Positions 26,765-34,084 of a stretch of 64,000 nt of DNA are shown piece by piece. Both the position numbers and the translations under genes were made by a program. The notes under the pieces are model-generated. The model saw only the letters and a program-made list of their open reading frames with translations. It made no database searches and was not told where the DNA came from. The stretch lies in contig JAUMXI010000001.1 in NCBI GenBank assembly GCA_030529185.1, forward strand, positions 108,655-172,654, read 5' to 3'. How positions within the stretch are numbered: position 1 is the stretch's first letter; each line of letters begins with the position of its first letter. This DNA is from Flavobacteriaceae bacterium (lineage in GTDB: Bacteria; Bacteroidota; Bacteroidia; Flavobacteriales; Weeksellaceae).

Positions 26765-28471
26765 TTAAACACGAGCGGAAAAAGTTCCTCCGTAGTATCC
26801 TCTTGAGTTATCTGGTTGATTGACCATTACCAGACAAGTGTATAAAGGTTTGTCCGATGGATAAAAACCAGCAAAAGAGGCTTGATATTTCATTGGTCCG
26901 GGATTCCAATACTCAAAACGAGCAGTTCCTGTTTTTCCTGCCATTTTAAGATTTGGTGTGAAAATACTTCTGGCAGTTCCTTTTTCTACTGCTTTGGTGA
27001 GGGCATCAGTCATCATCTTTATTGCTTTGTCGGAAGCCATTTTATTTACTATTACTTCGGGTTGTGCTTCATAGATGATTTGTCCTGCTTTGATTCTTTT
27101 ATCAATGAAAAGGGGCTTCACCATTTTGCCATTATTAGCAATTCCGTTGTAGAAAGTAGCCAGTTGAAGCAAACTTATATTTACAGCATATCCGAAAGAT
27201 ATAGAAGCCAGAGTTGCTTTGTTCCATCTTTTGTCTTTTGGGGTGACGAAACGGGGGGTAGCGATTCCTGGGAGTTCTATATCCATTTTTTTGTTCATTT
27301 TCCAGCGTTCGAGATGGTCAAAGAAAATTTTAGGATTGGATTCGTAATATTTTGTAATAAGTTTTGCAGTACCGATATTACTTGATTTTGCTAAAACATC
27401 ACTGATTTCATAAGTGCCACCGCCATAGCCATCGGAGATTCTTTGCCCAGCGTAAGCCCAAGAGCTTCCCCCGATATTTACTTTGGTGTTTTCATCAATA
27501 AAACCATCGTCCATTGCAGCTAAAAGAGAAACAACTTTGAAGGTAGAGCCAGGCTCGGAGGCGTCTTTTAGAGCGTAATTGTAGGCATCTACATATTTCC
27601 CTTTGTCGTTTTTGCGAAGATTGACCATTGCACGGACTTTCCCTGTAGCTACTTCCATTACTATCACACAGCCGTGATGAGCGTTGAATTCTATCAATTG
27701 TTTTTCCAAAGCAGTGTGTGCTATATCTTGTATTCTTAAATCTAATGTAGTATAAACATCTTCTCCATCGGTAGGTTCTTTTATTTTCCAATAATCTATG
27801 GGTTTCCATTGGGTTGAGCTGATTCTTTGCACACGGCGTTCTCCGTTTTCACCCTTTAAATATTTTGAAAAAGCAGCCTCTAATCCAGATTTACCTCTTT
27901 CGTCATCCATACCAATGGTTCCAGCTCCGATTTGTGTAGTTGCCAACTCTCTTTTGTAGCGTTTTTCTACGATGAAGCCTCCTTTGTTTTTACCTTTATT
28001 AAAAATGGGGAACTGTTTGATTCTGTCATATTGGTCAAAATCTAAACCTCTAACAAGCGAGTAGTATTGGTTTTCAGCTTTTTTTTGTTTGTTGAATATT
28101 TCAAGAAAATGCTTCTTGGGCTTGTTAAACATTCTCCCCAAAGAGTCGGATAATATTTCGATATTTTTGTTGTATAATGAGACATCTCTTGCCATTGCTT
28201 TAAAATCAAGGTAAATGTCATATTGCATCACGGTGGTAGCAAGGATAGAGCCATCTGTTGCATAGAGGTTCCCACGAGCAGCTTTTACAACTTCATTTCT
28301 ATAATTTACTTTAATTATTTTGTCTTCTAAATCAGTAGCTTTAGAGTTGTTTTGAATATAAATAATTCTTAGAACAGAAAAAATAAAAAAGAATATTACC
28401 ATTATCAACAAAACGGTTCCGTATCTTATTGTTTTCCTTCTTTTAGTATCAAAATCATTATGCTGTGTCAT
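26765..28471 (-). CDS. ftsI: Penicillin-binding protein 2/FtsI transpeptidase, ending before its PASTA domain
   Basis: Septal class B PBP: N-terminal membrane helix (16-38), a non-catalytic dimerisation domain, and a transpeptidase domain with SxxK at S309-TFK, SxN at S363-S-N365 and KTG at K513-T-G515. All catalytic residues are intact. The frame stops at residue 568 just after the last strand (GGTFSARV), about 100 residues earlier than relatives, because the PASTA-containing tail lies behind TAA codons. It works with FtsW and FtsL from the same cluster and should still be an active enzyme. Confidence 0.93.
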   Translation of the reverse strand: MTQHNDFDTKRRKTIRYGTVLLIMVIFFFIFSVLRIIYIQNNSKATDLEDKIIKVNYRNEVVKAARGNLYATDGSILATTVMQYDIYLDFKAMARDVSLYNKNIEILSDSLGRMFNKPKKHFLEIFNKQKKAENQYYSLVRGLDFDQYDRIKQFPIFNKGKNKGGFIVEKRYKRELATTQIGAGTIGMDDERGKSGLEAAFSKYLKGENGERRVQRISSTQWKPIDYWKIKEPTDGEDVYTTLDLRIQDIAHTALEKQLIEFNAHHGCVIVMEVATGKVRAMVNLRKNDKGKYVDAYNYALKDASEPGSTFKVVSLLAAMDDGFIDENTKVNIGGSSWAYAGQRISDGYGGGTYEISDVLAKSSNIGTAKLITKYYESNPKIFFDHLERWKMNKKMDIELPGIATPRFVTPKDKRWNKATLASISFGYAVNISLLQLATFYNGIANNGKMVKPLFIDKRIKAGQIIYEAQPEVIVNKMASDKAIKMMTDALTKAVEKGTARSIFTPNLKMAGKTGTARFEYWNPGPMKYQASFAGFYPSDKPLYTCLVMVNQPDNSRGYYGGTFSARV

Positions 28472-28477
28472 TTGTTT

Positions 28478-28813
28478 TTATTTAATTAGAATTTTCAAGG
28501 GGTGGGTGTCCAATGCTTTTAGGGAGTCTTTTTCTACCTCTCTACTCAGTTCGGATTCTAGTTTTATTTTGATTAATCTACTTTGTATATAGGCGTTTCG
28601 CGATTTTATTTCTTCTACTTTGGTTTTTAAAGCGTTGAGTTCTTTTGTTTTTTTTGTTACGCAATAATTGCTGTAAATTAAAATCATCAATAAGAAAAAT
28701 ATTAGCGTAAAGAATCCGTAAAGGTTTTTTATTTCTTCCCGATTGAGAAAGTTTCCTTTTAAAATATCAGAGAAGCCAAATTCATTTTTTTTATGTTTTC
28801 TTTTTTTTGCCAT
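28478..28813 (-). CDS. ftsL: FtsL-like cell-division protein
   Basis: 111 residues: basic cytoplasmic N-terminus (KKRKHKKNE), one membrane helix (about 32-50), then a periplasmic coiled coil (TKELNALKTKVEEIKSRN). This is the bitopic FtsL pattern, and the position between rsmH and ftsI is the standard one. It would form the FtsQLB-like activator of FtsWI. Sequence identity to E. coli FtsL is expected to be negligible, so the call rests on topology and position. Confidence 0.85.
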   Translation of the reverse strand: MAKKRKHKKNEFGFSDILKGNFLNREEIKNLYGFFTLIFFLLMILIYSNYCVTKKTKELNALKTKVEEIKSRNAYIQSRLIKIKLESELSREVEKDSLKALDTHPLKILIK

Positions 28814-28824
28814 TGTAATATTTT

Positions 28825-29718
28825 TTAGGATTTAATACCTACTCTCATTTTAGCACTTCTTGCTCGAGAATTTTCGTTGATTTCTTCATCCGTTGGAATG
28901 ATGGCTTTGCTTTGTGGCAAAATAAATGGTTTATCAAAATTTCCAAAAACATCTCTTTCTGGCTCTCCTTCAAACATTCCGTTTTTTAGGAACTTCTTCA
29001 CCAATCGGTCTTCCAGCGAATGATAAGAAATAACCACCAAATTACCATCTTTTTTCAAAATCCTACGAGATTGTTCTAGCATTTCTTTTAAGGCTTCTAA
29101 CTCTTGATTCACCTCTATTCTTATCGCTTGAAAAATCTGAGCGAAAAATTTATTGCTTTTGTGTGCAGGAATGTAAGAAAAGACATTTTTAAGCTCTTCT
29201 GTGGTCTCTATTTTTTTATTTTTTCGGTAATGAGCGATTTCCCTTGCTAGTTTTCTTGCTTCTCTCAATTCGCCATAATAGTAGAAAACATCTGCCAAAT
29301 CTTCTTCGCTGTATTCGTTGATAACTTTTTGAGCGTCAAGCCCCTGCATTACATTCATTCGCATATCCAAAGGAGCGTTACTTCTGATAGAAAACCCCCT
29401 ATTGGCTTCATCAAATTGATGTGAAGAAACTCCCAAATCTCCTAAAATACCATCAACTTCGCTAATGCCATACATCAATAAAGAGTTTTCTAAAAACCTG
29501 AAATTCTGATTAATGAGCGTAAATCGGCTGTCTTCTATTCTATTTTCCAAAGCATCTAAATCTTGGTCAAAGGAAAACAGTTTCCCTTTTTCTGACAAGC
29601 GACTTAAAATTTCTCGGGAATGCCCACCCCCACCGAAGGTCACATCTACATAAATACCATCGGGGTTGCTCACTAAAGCATCAACGCTTTCTTTTAATAA
29701 AACAGGTTTGTGATACAT
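28825..29718 (-). CDS. rsmH: 16S rRNA (cytosine(1402)-N(4))-methyltransferase
   Basis: S-adenosylmethionine-dependent methyltransferase modifying C1402 in the ribosomal P site; formerly MraW. 297 residues. Opens with MYHKPVLLKESVDAL, SAM site VDVTFGGGGHSREIL, then GDLGVSSHQFDEANRGFS and, near the end, VISYHSLEDRLVK. First gene of the dcw run in this window; mraZ, which normally precedes it, is missing from the 222-nt region upstream. Confidence 0.96.
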   Translation of the reverse strand: MYHKPVLLKESVDALVSNPDGIYVDVTFGGGGHSREILSRLSEKGKLFSFDQDLDALENRIEDSRFTLINQNFRFLENSLLMYGISEVDGILGDLGVSSHQFDEANRGFSIRSNAPLDMRMNVMQGLDAQKVINEYSEEDLADVFYYYGELREARKLAREIAHYRKNKKIETTEELKNVFSYIPAHKSNKFFAQIFQAIRIEVNQELEALKEMLEQSRRILKKDGNLVVISYHSLEDRLVKKFLKNGMFEGEPERDVFGNFDKPFILPQSKAIIPTDEEINENSRARSAKMRVGIKS

Positions 29719-29738
29719 TTTGCTCGTTTTTATATTTG

Positions 29739-29763
29739 TTTTTCACTATTTTTGAGTGAAAAA
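29739..29763. repeat. Inverted repeat in the rsmH leader
   Basis: Perfect 9-bp stem (29739-29747 with 29755-29763), 7-nt loop, 21 nt upstream of the rsmH start, in the predicted 5' untranslated RNA. No T-run follows on the minus strand, so it does not look like a terminator. Confidence 0.6.
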
Positions 29764-29854
29764 ATTTAACTTACAAAATTAGAGATAAAATCTGAAAGAT
29801 TTAAAAATGTGAATAACTTTTTAAGTTAAATAATCTTATAATAAAACATTACAC

Positions 29855-29885
29855 CAAAATTACAAATGAAAATTATTGCATCAAA
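29855..29885 (-). promoter_or_regulatory. Candidate promoter of the dcw run (rsmH)
   Basis: On the minus strand TTTG at 29885-29882, a 19-bp spacer and TAATTTTG at 29862-29855 match the consensus. It predicts a leader of about 130 nt before rsmH. A second -7 box, also TAATTTTG, lies at 29781-29774, nearer the gene, without a clear -33 element. Confidence 0.6.
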
Positions 29886-29910
29886 TATATTTTTGTATTA
29901 TTTTATTTTG

Positions 29911-29918
29911 TATTTTTG
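29911..29918 (+). promoter_or_regulatory. Candidate -7 box for the hydrolase-engB unit
   Basis: TATTTTTG, 22 nt before the start codon. A second identical box lies at 29888-29895, so two tandem starts are possible; the upstream copy also supplies a TTG only 15 bp from the downstream one. Confidence 0.55.
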
Positions 29919-29940
29919 CGATGATAGGAATTAAGCAAAT

Positions 29941-30702
29941 ATGATTTTTAAATCCAAAAAAGAAAAGGAATTTACCTTTATAGAAAAAGGCGAAGGGCAT
30001 CCCATGGTGCTTCTTCACGGACTTATGGGAGGGCTAAGTAATTTTGAAGACATGGCGGTTTTCTTTGCCAACAAAGGCTTCAAGGTTTATGTTCCGCAAT
30101 TGCCAATTTATGATTTACCAATACTCAATACCAATCTGAAAGGAATTGCTAAATTTGTTGAAAAATTTATACAAGAACAGGTTGGGAAGCCTGTCACTTT
30201 GGTTGGAAACTCCATGGGAGGGCATATCGGATTAATTCTCACTTTGCTAAATCCTAAAATTGTTCATTCTTTGGTGCTTACAGGAAGCTCAGGGCTTTAT
30301 GAAAGGTCTTTCGGAAGTAGTTTCCCAAGAAAAAACGATAAAGAATATATCAAGAAAAAAACGCAAGAAGTTTTCTTTGACCCAAATGTTGCTACCGATG
30401 AGCTGGTAGATGAGGTTTTTGCCATCGTAAATGACCGAATGAAGGGGATAAAAACTGTGATGCTTGCCCGAAGTGCTATCAAACACAATATGCAAAAGGA
30501 ACTTCCCAATATTCTTTGTCCGACTTGCATTATTTGGGGAAAACAAGATAATGTGACTCCACCAGATGTAGCGATAGAAATGAATCGCTTGATTCCAAAT
30601 TCTGAACTGTTTTGGATTAATGAATGCGGACACGCAGCGATGATGGAAAAACCAAAAGAATTTAACGAAATTTTATATAACTGGTTGAAAGATAAAGTGT
30701 AG
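29941..30702 (+). CDS. Alpha/beta-fold hydrolase
   Basis: 253 residues with the alpha/beta hydrolase pattern: oxyanion region LLHGLMGG, nucleophile elbow GNSMGG (Ser91), acid in WGKQDNVTPP and catalytic His in ECGHAAMMEKP. Substrate unknown; the family includes esterases, C-C hydrolases and lipid deacylases. In flavobacteria this gene commonly stands next to engB and the dcw cluster, as here, though it is divergent from rsmH. The gap to engB is 6 nt. Confidence 0.88.
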   Translation: MIFKSKKEKEFTFIEKGEGHPMVLLHGLMGGLSNFEDMAVFFANKGFKVYVPQLPIYDLPILNTNLKGIAKFVEKFIQEQVGKPVTLVGNSMGGHIGLILTLLNPKIVHSLVLTGSSGLYERSFGSSFPRKNDKEYIKKKTQEVFFDPNVATDELVDEVFAIVNDRMKGIKTVMLARSAIKHNMQKELPNILCPTCIIWGKQDNVTPPDVAIEMNRLIPNSELFWINECGHAAMMEKPKEFNEILYNWLKDKV

Positions 30703-30708
30703 GTGAAA

Positions 30709-31335
30709 ATGCAAATTAAAACAGCTAAATTCATAAAAAGTAGTGGAAAGTGGCAAGATTGCCCAGAACCGAATATCCCCGAATATGCCTTTATTGGGCG
30801 TTCTAATGTGGGGAAATCTTCGTTGATTAATGCAATGATGAATCAAAAGGATTTAGCGAAAACCTCCCAAACCCCAGGAAAAACACAGTTGATTAATCAT
30901 TTTTTGGTAAATGAAAATTGGTATCTCACGGATTTGCCAGGTTATGGATATGCAAAAGTCTCAAAATTACAAAGAAAGGATTTTGAAAAATTAATCACCA
31001 ATTATATTCTGAATCGTAAAAATTTAGTAAATCTTTTCGTTTTGGTGGATATTCGCCACGCTCCTCAAAAAATAGATTTAGAATTTATGGAATGGTGCGG
31101 TGAAAATGCAGTGCCGTTTTCGGTAATATTCACAAAATCAGATAAATTAAAAGGCGAAAAAGCTATAGGAAAAAATGTAGCCGATTATCAAAAAATTCTT
31201 TTGGAATATTGGGAGGAGTTGCCTCAAACTTATATTACTTCTGCTGAAAAAAAATCTGGAACGGAAGCAATTTTAGAGTTTATTGAAGAGACCAACGAAA
31301 TGTTAGTGAAAAACAATATTTCATTTTCGGAATAG
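30709..31335 (+). CDS. engB: Ribosome biogenesis GTP-binding protein EngB/YihA/YsxC
   Basis: Small GTPase needed for late assembly of the 50S subunit. 208 residues from ATG 30709 (MQIKTAKF); the frame reaches back to GTG 30703 but the ATG matches the family N-terminus. G1 GRSNVGKSS, G3 DLPGYG (after TPGKTQLINHF) and G4 TKSDK are intact. The 3' end overlaps that of the convergent trmN6 gene by 15 nt. Confidence 0.95.
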   Translation: MQIKTAKFIKSSGKWQDCPEPNIPEYAFIGRSNVGKSSLINAMMNQKDLAKTSQTPGKTQLINHFLVNENWYLTDLPGYGYAKVSKLQRKDFEKLITNYILNRKNLVNLFVLVDIRHAPQKIDLEFMEWCGENAVPFSVIFTKSDKLKGEKAIGKNVADYQKILLEYWEELPQTYITSAEKKSGTEAILEFIEETNEMLVKNNISFSE

Positions 31336-32019
31336 ATGAAAATCCTTCGTTAATTCCAGATATTCAGGGGAATATACTCTCGGCGAAGTTTCTAAAACCA
31401 ACAATTCTTGATGAAATACTCTTCTCTCAAAAGAAAATTCTAAAATACAACGCTTTACATCAGAATTAGCATTCCCTTTTATTTCTATTTTTCTGAATAA
31501 AATAAGATGAACTTTCTCACAAAGTTGAGTGAATTTTTCTTCTTCGTATTTAGGAATAATCACTGAAAAAACTCCAGTTTTAGTTAAAATCTTAGCCGAA
31601 TTCAAAATAAGTTGCTCAAAATTAAGGCTGATTTGTTGTCTTGCCAGAATATCTTTTTGAGAATTATTTTCTTCAAAAAAAGGAGGGTTGCAAACTATGA
31701 AATCAAAAAAATCGTGATTCTTAAATTCTTTAAAATCAATATTTTTTGCAAAAATCCTGTTTTCAAAAGGCGAATTCTGAAAATTTTCTTCTGCTAATTT
31801 TACGGCATTTTCATTAATGTCAATCGCTAAAATTTTACTTTCGGGATTTCTTTGGGCTATCATTAGAGAGATAAGTCCCGTGCCAGTGCCAATCTCTAAA
31901 GTATTTAAGGCGTTTTGGCAAGAGGCAATCGCTCCCAGCAATACGCCGTCAGTTCCCACTCGAAAAACCTCCGAGTTTTGGAGAATGCTAAATTGTTTAA
32001 AATGAAAGGCTTTTAGCAT
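31321..32019 (-). CDS. trmN6: tRNA1(Val) (adenine(37)-N6)-methyltransferase (TrmN6/YfiC family)
   Basis: 232-residue class I SAM methyltransferase: N-terminal FHFKQFSILQ... FRVGTDGVLLG, SAM-binding EIGTGTGLISL, and the amino-methyltransferase motif NPPFF. This combination is typical of YfiC, which makes m6A37 in tRNA-Val. The start overlaps the stop of the upstream glycosyltransferase gene by one base (TAATG), so it is the third gene of an nth-glycosyltransferase-trmN6 unit. Confidence 0.88.
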   Translation of the reverse strand: MLKAFHFKQFSILQNSEVFRVGTDGVLLGAIASCQNALNTLEIGTGTGLISLMIAQRNPESKILAIDINENAVKLAEENFQNSPFENRIFAKNIDFKEFKNHDFFDFIVCNPPFFEENNSQKDILARQQISLNFEQLILNSAKILTKTGVFSVIIPKYEEEKFTQLCEKVHLILFRKIEIKGNANSDVKRCILEFSFERRVFHQELLVLETSPRVYSPEYLELTKDFHLFRK

Positions 32020-32771
32020 TAATTGAATAATTTAGAATATTTTTTAAATCCGTTTAAAGCCCATAAAGTTGTGTAAAACAAGGATTTCACAACGGAGAAA
32101 TTCATGAATTTCCTATAAACCAAATATTGGTCTTTGATGATTTTTCTTTTGCTTCGCGATACGCTTCCTTCTCTCATTCGGTATTTTGCCAAAGTTTCAT
32201 TTAATGCTAATCCTTTGGAGATTTTTTTGAGGAGATTGAGCCACATTACATGGTCTTCTCGTTTGCTTTCGGTGGGGAAAAAGAATTTGCCAACTCTCTG
32301 GCTGTCGTACATAGAGCTGAGCAGGGACAATCGGCAAGTTTGAAGTATGTTGTTGAAATTTACTTCTTTATCAGCTTTGAAATCTTTTAAAATCGGTTCT
32401 AAATTTTCATTACATCGAGCGTAACTGGAATATGCTAGTTCTATATTATTGATTTTCATAAAACTGACCATTTTTTCTAAAAAATCAGAGTGCCAATAAT
32501 CATCGCTATCTAAAAAAGTGATAAACCTTCCTGTTGCTCTTTCCAGTGCGTTGTTTCTGGCATTTCCTGCACCTCCATTTTGGTTTAAAACCACTAATTT
32601 TATTCTATCATCATTGTATTTTTTGATGATTTTTGAGGTTTGGTCCTGGGAGTTATCATCAGTAATGAGCCATTCCCAATCTTGAAAAGTTTGATTGAGA
32701 ACGGATTGAATAGTTTCTTCAATATATTGAGCTGAATTATAACTCGGGGTGATGATGGATACTTCTGGCAT
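32019..32771 (-). CDS. Family 2 glycosyltransferase
   Basis: 250 residues from ATG 32771 (MPEVSIITPSYN); the longer frame at 32786 would run into nth. GT-A fold with N-terminal SIITPSYNSAQYIEETIQS, the DD of ITDDNSQDQT and the metal-binding motif FLDSDDYWH. Acts at the cytoplasmic face on a lipid- or protein-linked glycan; the acceptor is unknown. It lies 1 nt after nth and overlaps trmN6 by 1 nt. A sugar transferase between a repair gene and a tRNA methyltransferase is out of functional context, suggesting a single inserted gene. Confidence 0.9.
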   Translation of the reverse strand: MPEVSIITPSYNSAQYIEETIQSVLNQTFQDWEWLITDDNSQDQTSKIIKKYNDDRIKLVVLNQNGGAGNARNNALERATGRFITFLDSDDYWHSDFLEKMVSFMKINNIELAYSSYARCNENLEPILKDFKADKEVNFNNILQTCRLSLLSSMYDSQRVGKFFFPTESKREDHVMWLNLLKKISKGLALNETLAKYRMREGSVSRSKRKIIKDQYLVYRKFMNFSVVKSLFYTTLWALNGFKKYSKLFN

Positions 32772-32772
32772 A

Positions 32773-33399
32773 TTATTTTTTCTCAAACATTATTCTGGTG
32801 ATGAAATCTTTTTCTAAACTCCACCCACGAGCAGGGGAATATTCCCTTCCGTAGGATATGATTTGAAGATGAAGTTTGTTCCAATCTTTTTTAGGGAAGA
32901 GTTTTTTGGCGTCGGCTTCGGTTTGTACTACATTTTTTCCTTCGGTGAGTTTCCAAAGTTTCATCAGTCTATGAATGTGTGTATCTACTGGAAAAGCAGG
33001 AAAACCAAAGGCTTGGCTCATCACTACACTGGCTGTTTTGTGTCCTACGCCTGGTAATTTTTCCAATTCTTCAAAAGTTTGAGGAACTATACCATTAAAA
33101 TCCTTTAATAGCATTTCTGCCATTGCTTTTAGGTTTTTTGCTTTGGTGTTGGAGAGTCCAATTTCTTTGATGAGTTCTCGGATTTCTTCCACTTCTAATT
33201 TTGCCATAGCTTGTGGTGTTCCTGCTTTGGCGAAAAGTTCGGGCGTTACCTCATTTACCTTTTTATCGGTGGTTTGTGCAGAAAGTGCTACGGCAACCAA
33301 AAGCGTATAAGCATCGGTGTGGTGCAGGAATATCGGCACAGAAGGATACAATTTATCTAATTCTTGTCTGATGAAATCAGCGCGTTTTTTTTTTGTCAT
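32773..33399 (-). CDS. nth: Endonuclease III, form without iron-sulfur cysteines
   Basis: Base-excision DNA glycosylase/AP lyase for oxidised pyrimidines. 208 residues. The helix-hairpin-helix LPGVGHKTASVV carries the catalytic Lys, and the catalytic Asp is in FPVDTHIHRL. The C-terminal C-x6-C-x2-C-x5-C loop that holds a 4Fe-4S cluster in E. coli Nth is absent; the protein ends SYGREYSPARGWSLEKDF... without cysteines. As I recall such forms occur in other flavobacteria. A run of ten A follows the start codon (33385-33394). Confidence 0.92.
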   Translation of the reverse strand: MTKKKRADFIRQELDKLYPSVPIFLHHTDAYTLLVAVALSAQTTDKKVNEVTPELFAKAGTPQAMAKLEVEEIRELIKEIGLSNTKAKNLKAMAEMLLKDFNGIVPQTFEELEKLPGVGHKTASVVMSQAFGFPAFPVDTHIHRLMKLWKLTEGKNVVQTEADAKKLFPKKDWNKLHLQIISYGREYSPARGWSLEKDFITRIMFEKK

Positions 33400-33419
33400 A
33401 AATGCTTTTTATACTTGCA

Positions 33420-33427
33420 CAAAAATA
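33420..33427 (-). promoter_or_regulatory. Candidate -7 box for the nth unit
   Basis: On the minus strand TATTTTTG, 20 nt upstream of the nth start. No TTG at the right distance. Confidence 0.45.
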
Positions 33428-33489
33428 ATAATTTCATTTTTTATGCATTTTTTTTTGTTAAAGGTGCTACTTTATTTGTAAAAAATACT

Positions 33490-33497
33490 TACATTTG
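33490..33497 (+). promoter_or_regulatory. Candidate -7 box for nikR
   Basis: TACATTTG matches TAnnTTTG and ends 24 nt before the nikR start. A nearby TTTG is only 11 bp upstream, too close for a normal -33 element. Confidence 0.45.
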
Positions 33498-33521
33498 TTT
33501 TGAAAATTTAAAAAAAAGAAA

Positions 33522-33923
33522 ATGGCTATTGTTCGTTTTGGAGTCTCTTTGGAAGAAGAACTTTTAGTGGCTCTTGACAAATTTACTGAAGAAAACTTGT
33601 TTAAAAATCGTTCCCAAGCGATAAGACACCTTATTAATAATACCATTGTAAGGGAAAAATGGGAGGGCGATAAGATTGTGGCAGGGTCTATTACTTTGGT
33701 TTTTGACCACCACAGAAGAGAATTGGTAAATAAATTAACTAATATTCAGCACAACTATCACGATGCAATTTTATCTTCTTTGCATTTTCATTTAGAACAC
33801 GATTTGTGTATGGAGATTATCGCAGTAAAAGGGAAAGCTACAACGCTTACTCAGTTGGCGGATAGTTTGATTTCTGTAAAGGGAATTGAACACGGAAAAC
33901 TGACGATGACAAAGGCAGATTAA
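33522..33923 (+). CDS. nikR: Nickel-responsive transcriptional regulator NikR
   Basis: 133 residues: an N-terminal ribbon-helix-helix DNA-binding domain (RFGVSLEEELL... NRSQAIRHLI) and a C-terminal ACT-like nickel-sensing domain. All four high-affinity Ni ligands of E. coli NikR are present with the same spacing: H77, H88, H90 and C96. It represses nickel uptake, or with some family members controls urease and other genes, when Ni is high. No nikABCDE, urease or hydrogenase gene is nearby, so targets lie elsewhere. Possible self-regulation cannot be judged. Confidence 0.94.
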   Translation: MAIVRFGVSLEEELLVALDKFTEENLFKNRSQAIRHLINNTIVREKWEGDKIVAGSITLVFDHHRRELVNKLTNIQHNYHDAILSSLHFHLEHDLCMEIIAVKGKATTLTQLADSLISVKGIEHGKLTMTKAD

Positions 33924-33954
33924 GCCTATTTCCCCTTTTTTGATATGAAACTAA

Positions 33955-33988
33955 CTGAAAGAAAATTCTTTCAGAAAAGGTCTTTTTT
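33955..33988 (+). terminator. Probable terminator after nikR
   Basis: Perfect 9-bp inverted repeat CTGAAAGAA/TTCTTTCAG (33955-33963 with 33966-33974), with a 2-nt centre, followed by GGTCTTTTTT. The short loop and delayed T-run make it moderate. Confidence 0.5.
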
Positions 33989-34072
33989 CTCCAACCTTAA
34001 AAGTTTATTCTCTGAATAATTTTATTCGGAAAGGAGGAGTGTTCTTTACTCTAAATATTTCGTTTTAATTCT

Positions 34073-34080
34073 TACTTTTG
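34073..34080 (+). promoter_or_regulatory. -7 box of uvrC, leaderless arrangement
   Basis: TACTTTTG ends 4 nt before the GTG start of uvrC, so the transcript should begin at the start codon. No consensus TTG at -33. Confidence 0.6.
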
Positions 34081-34084
34081 CAAA

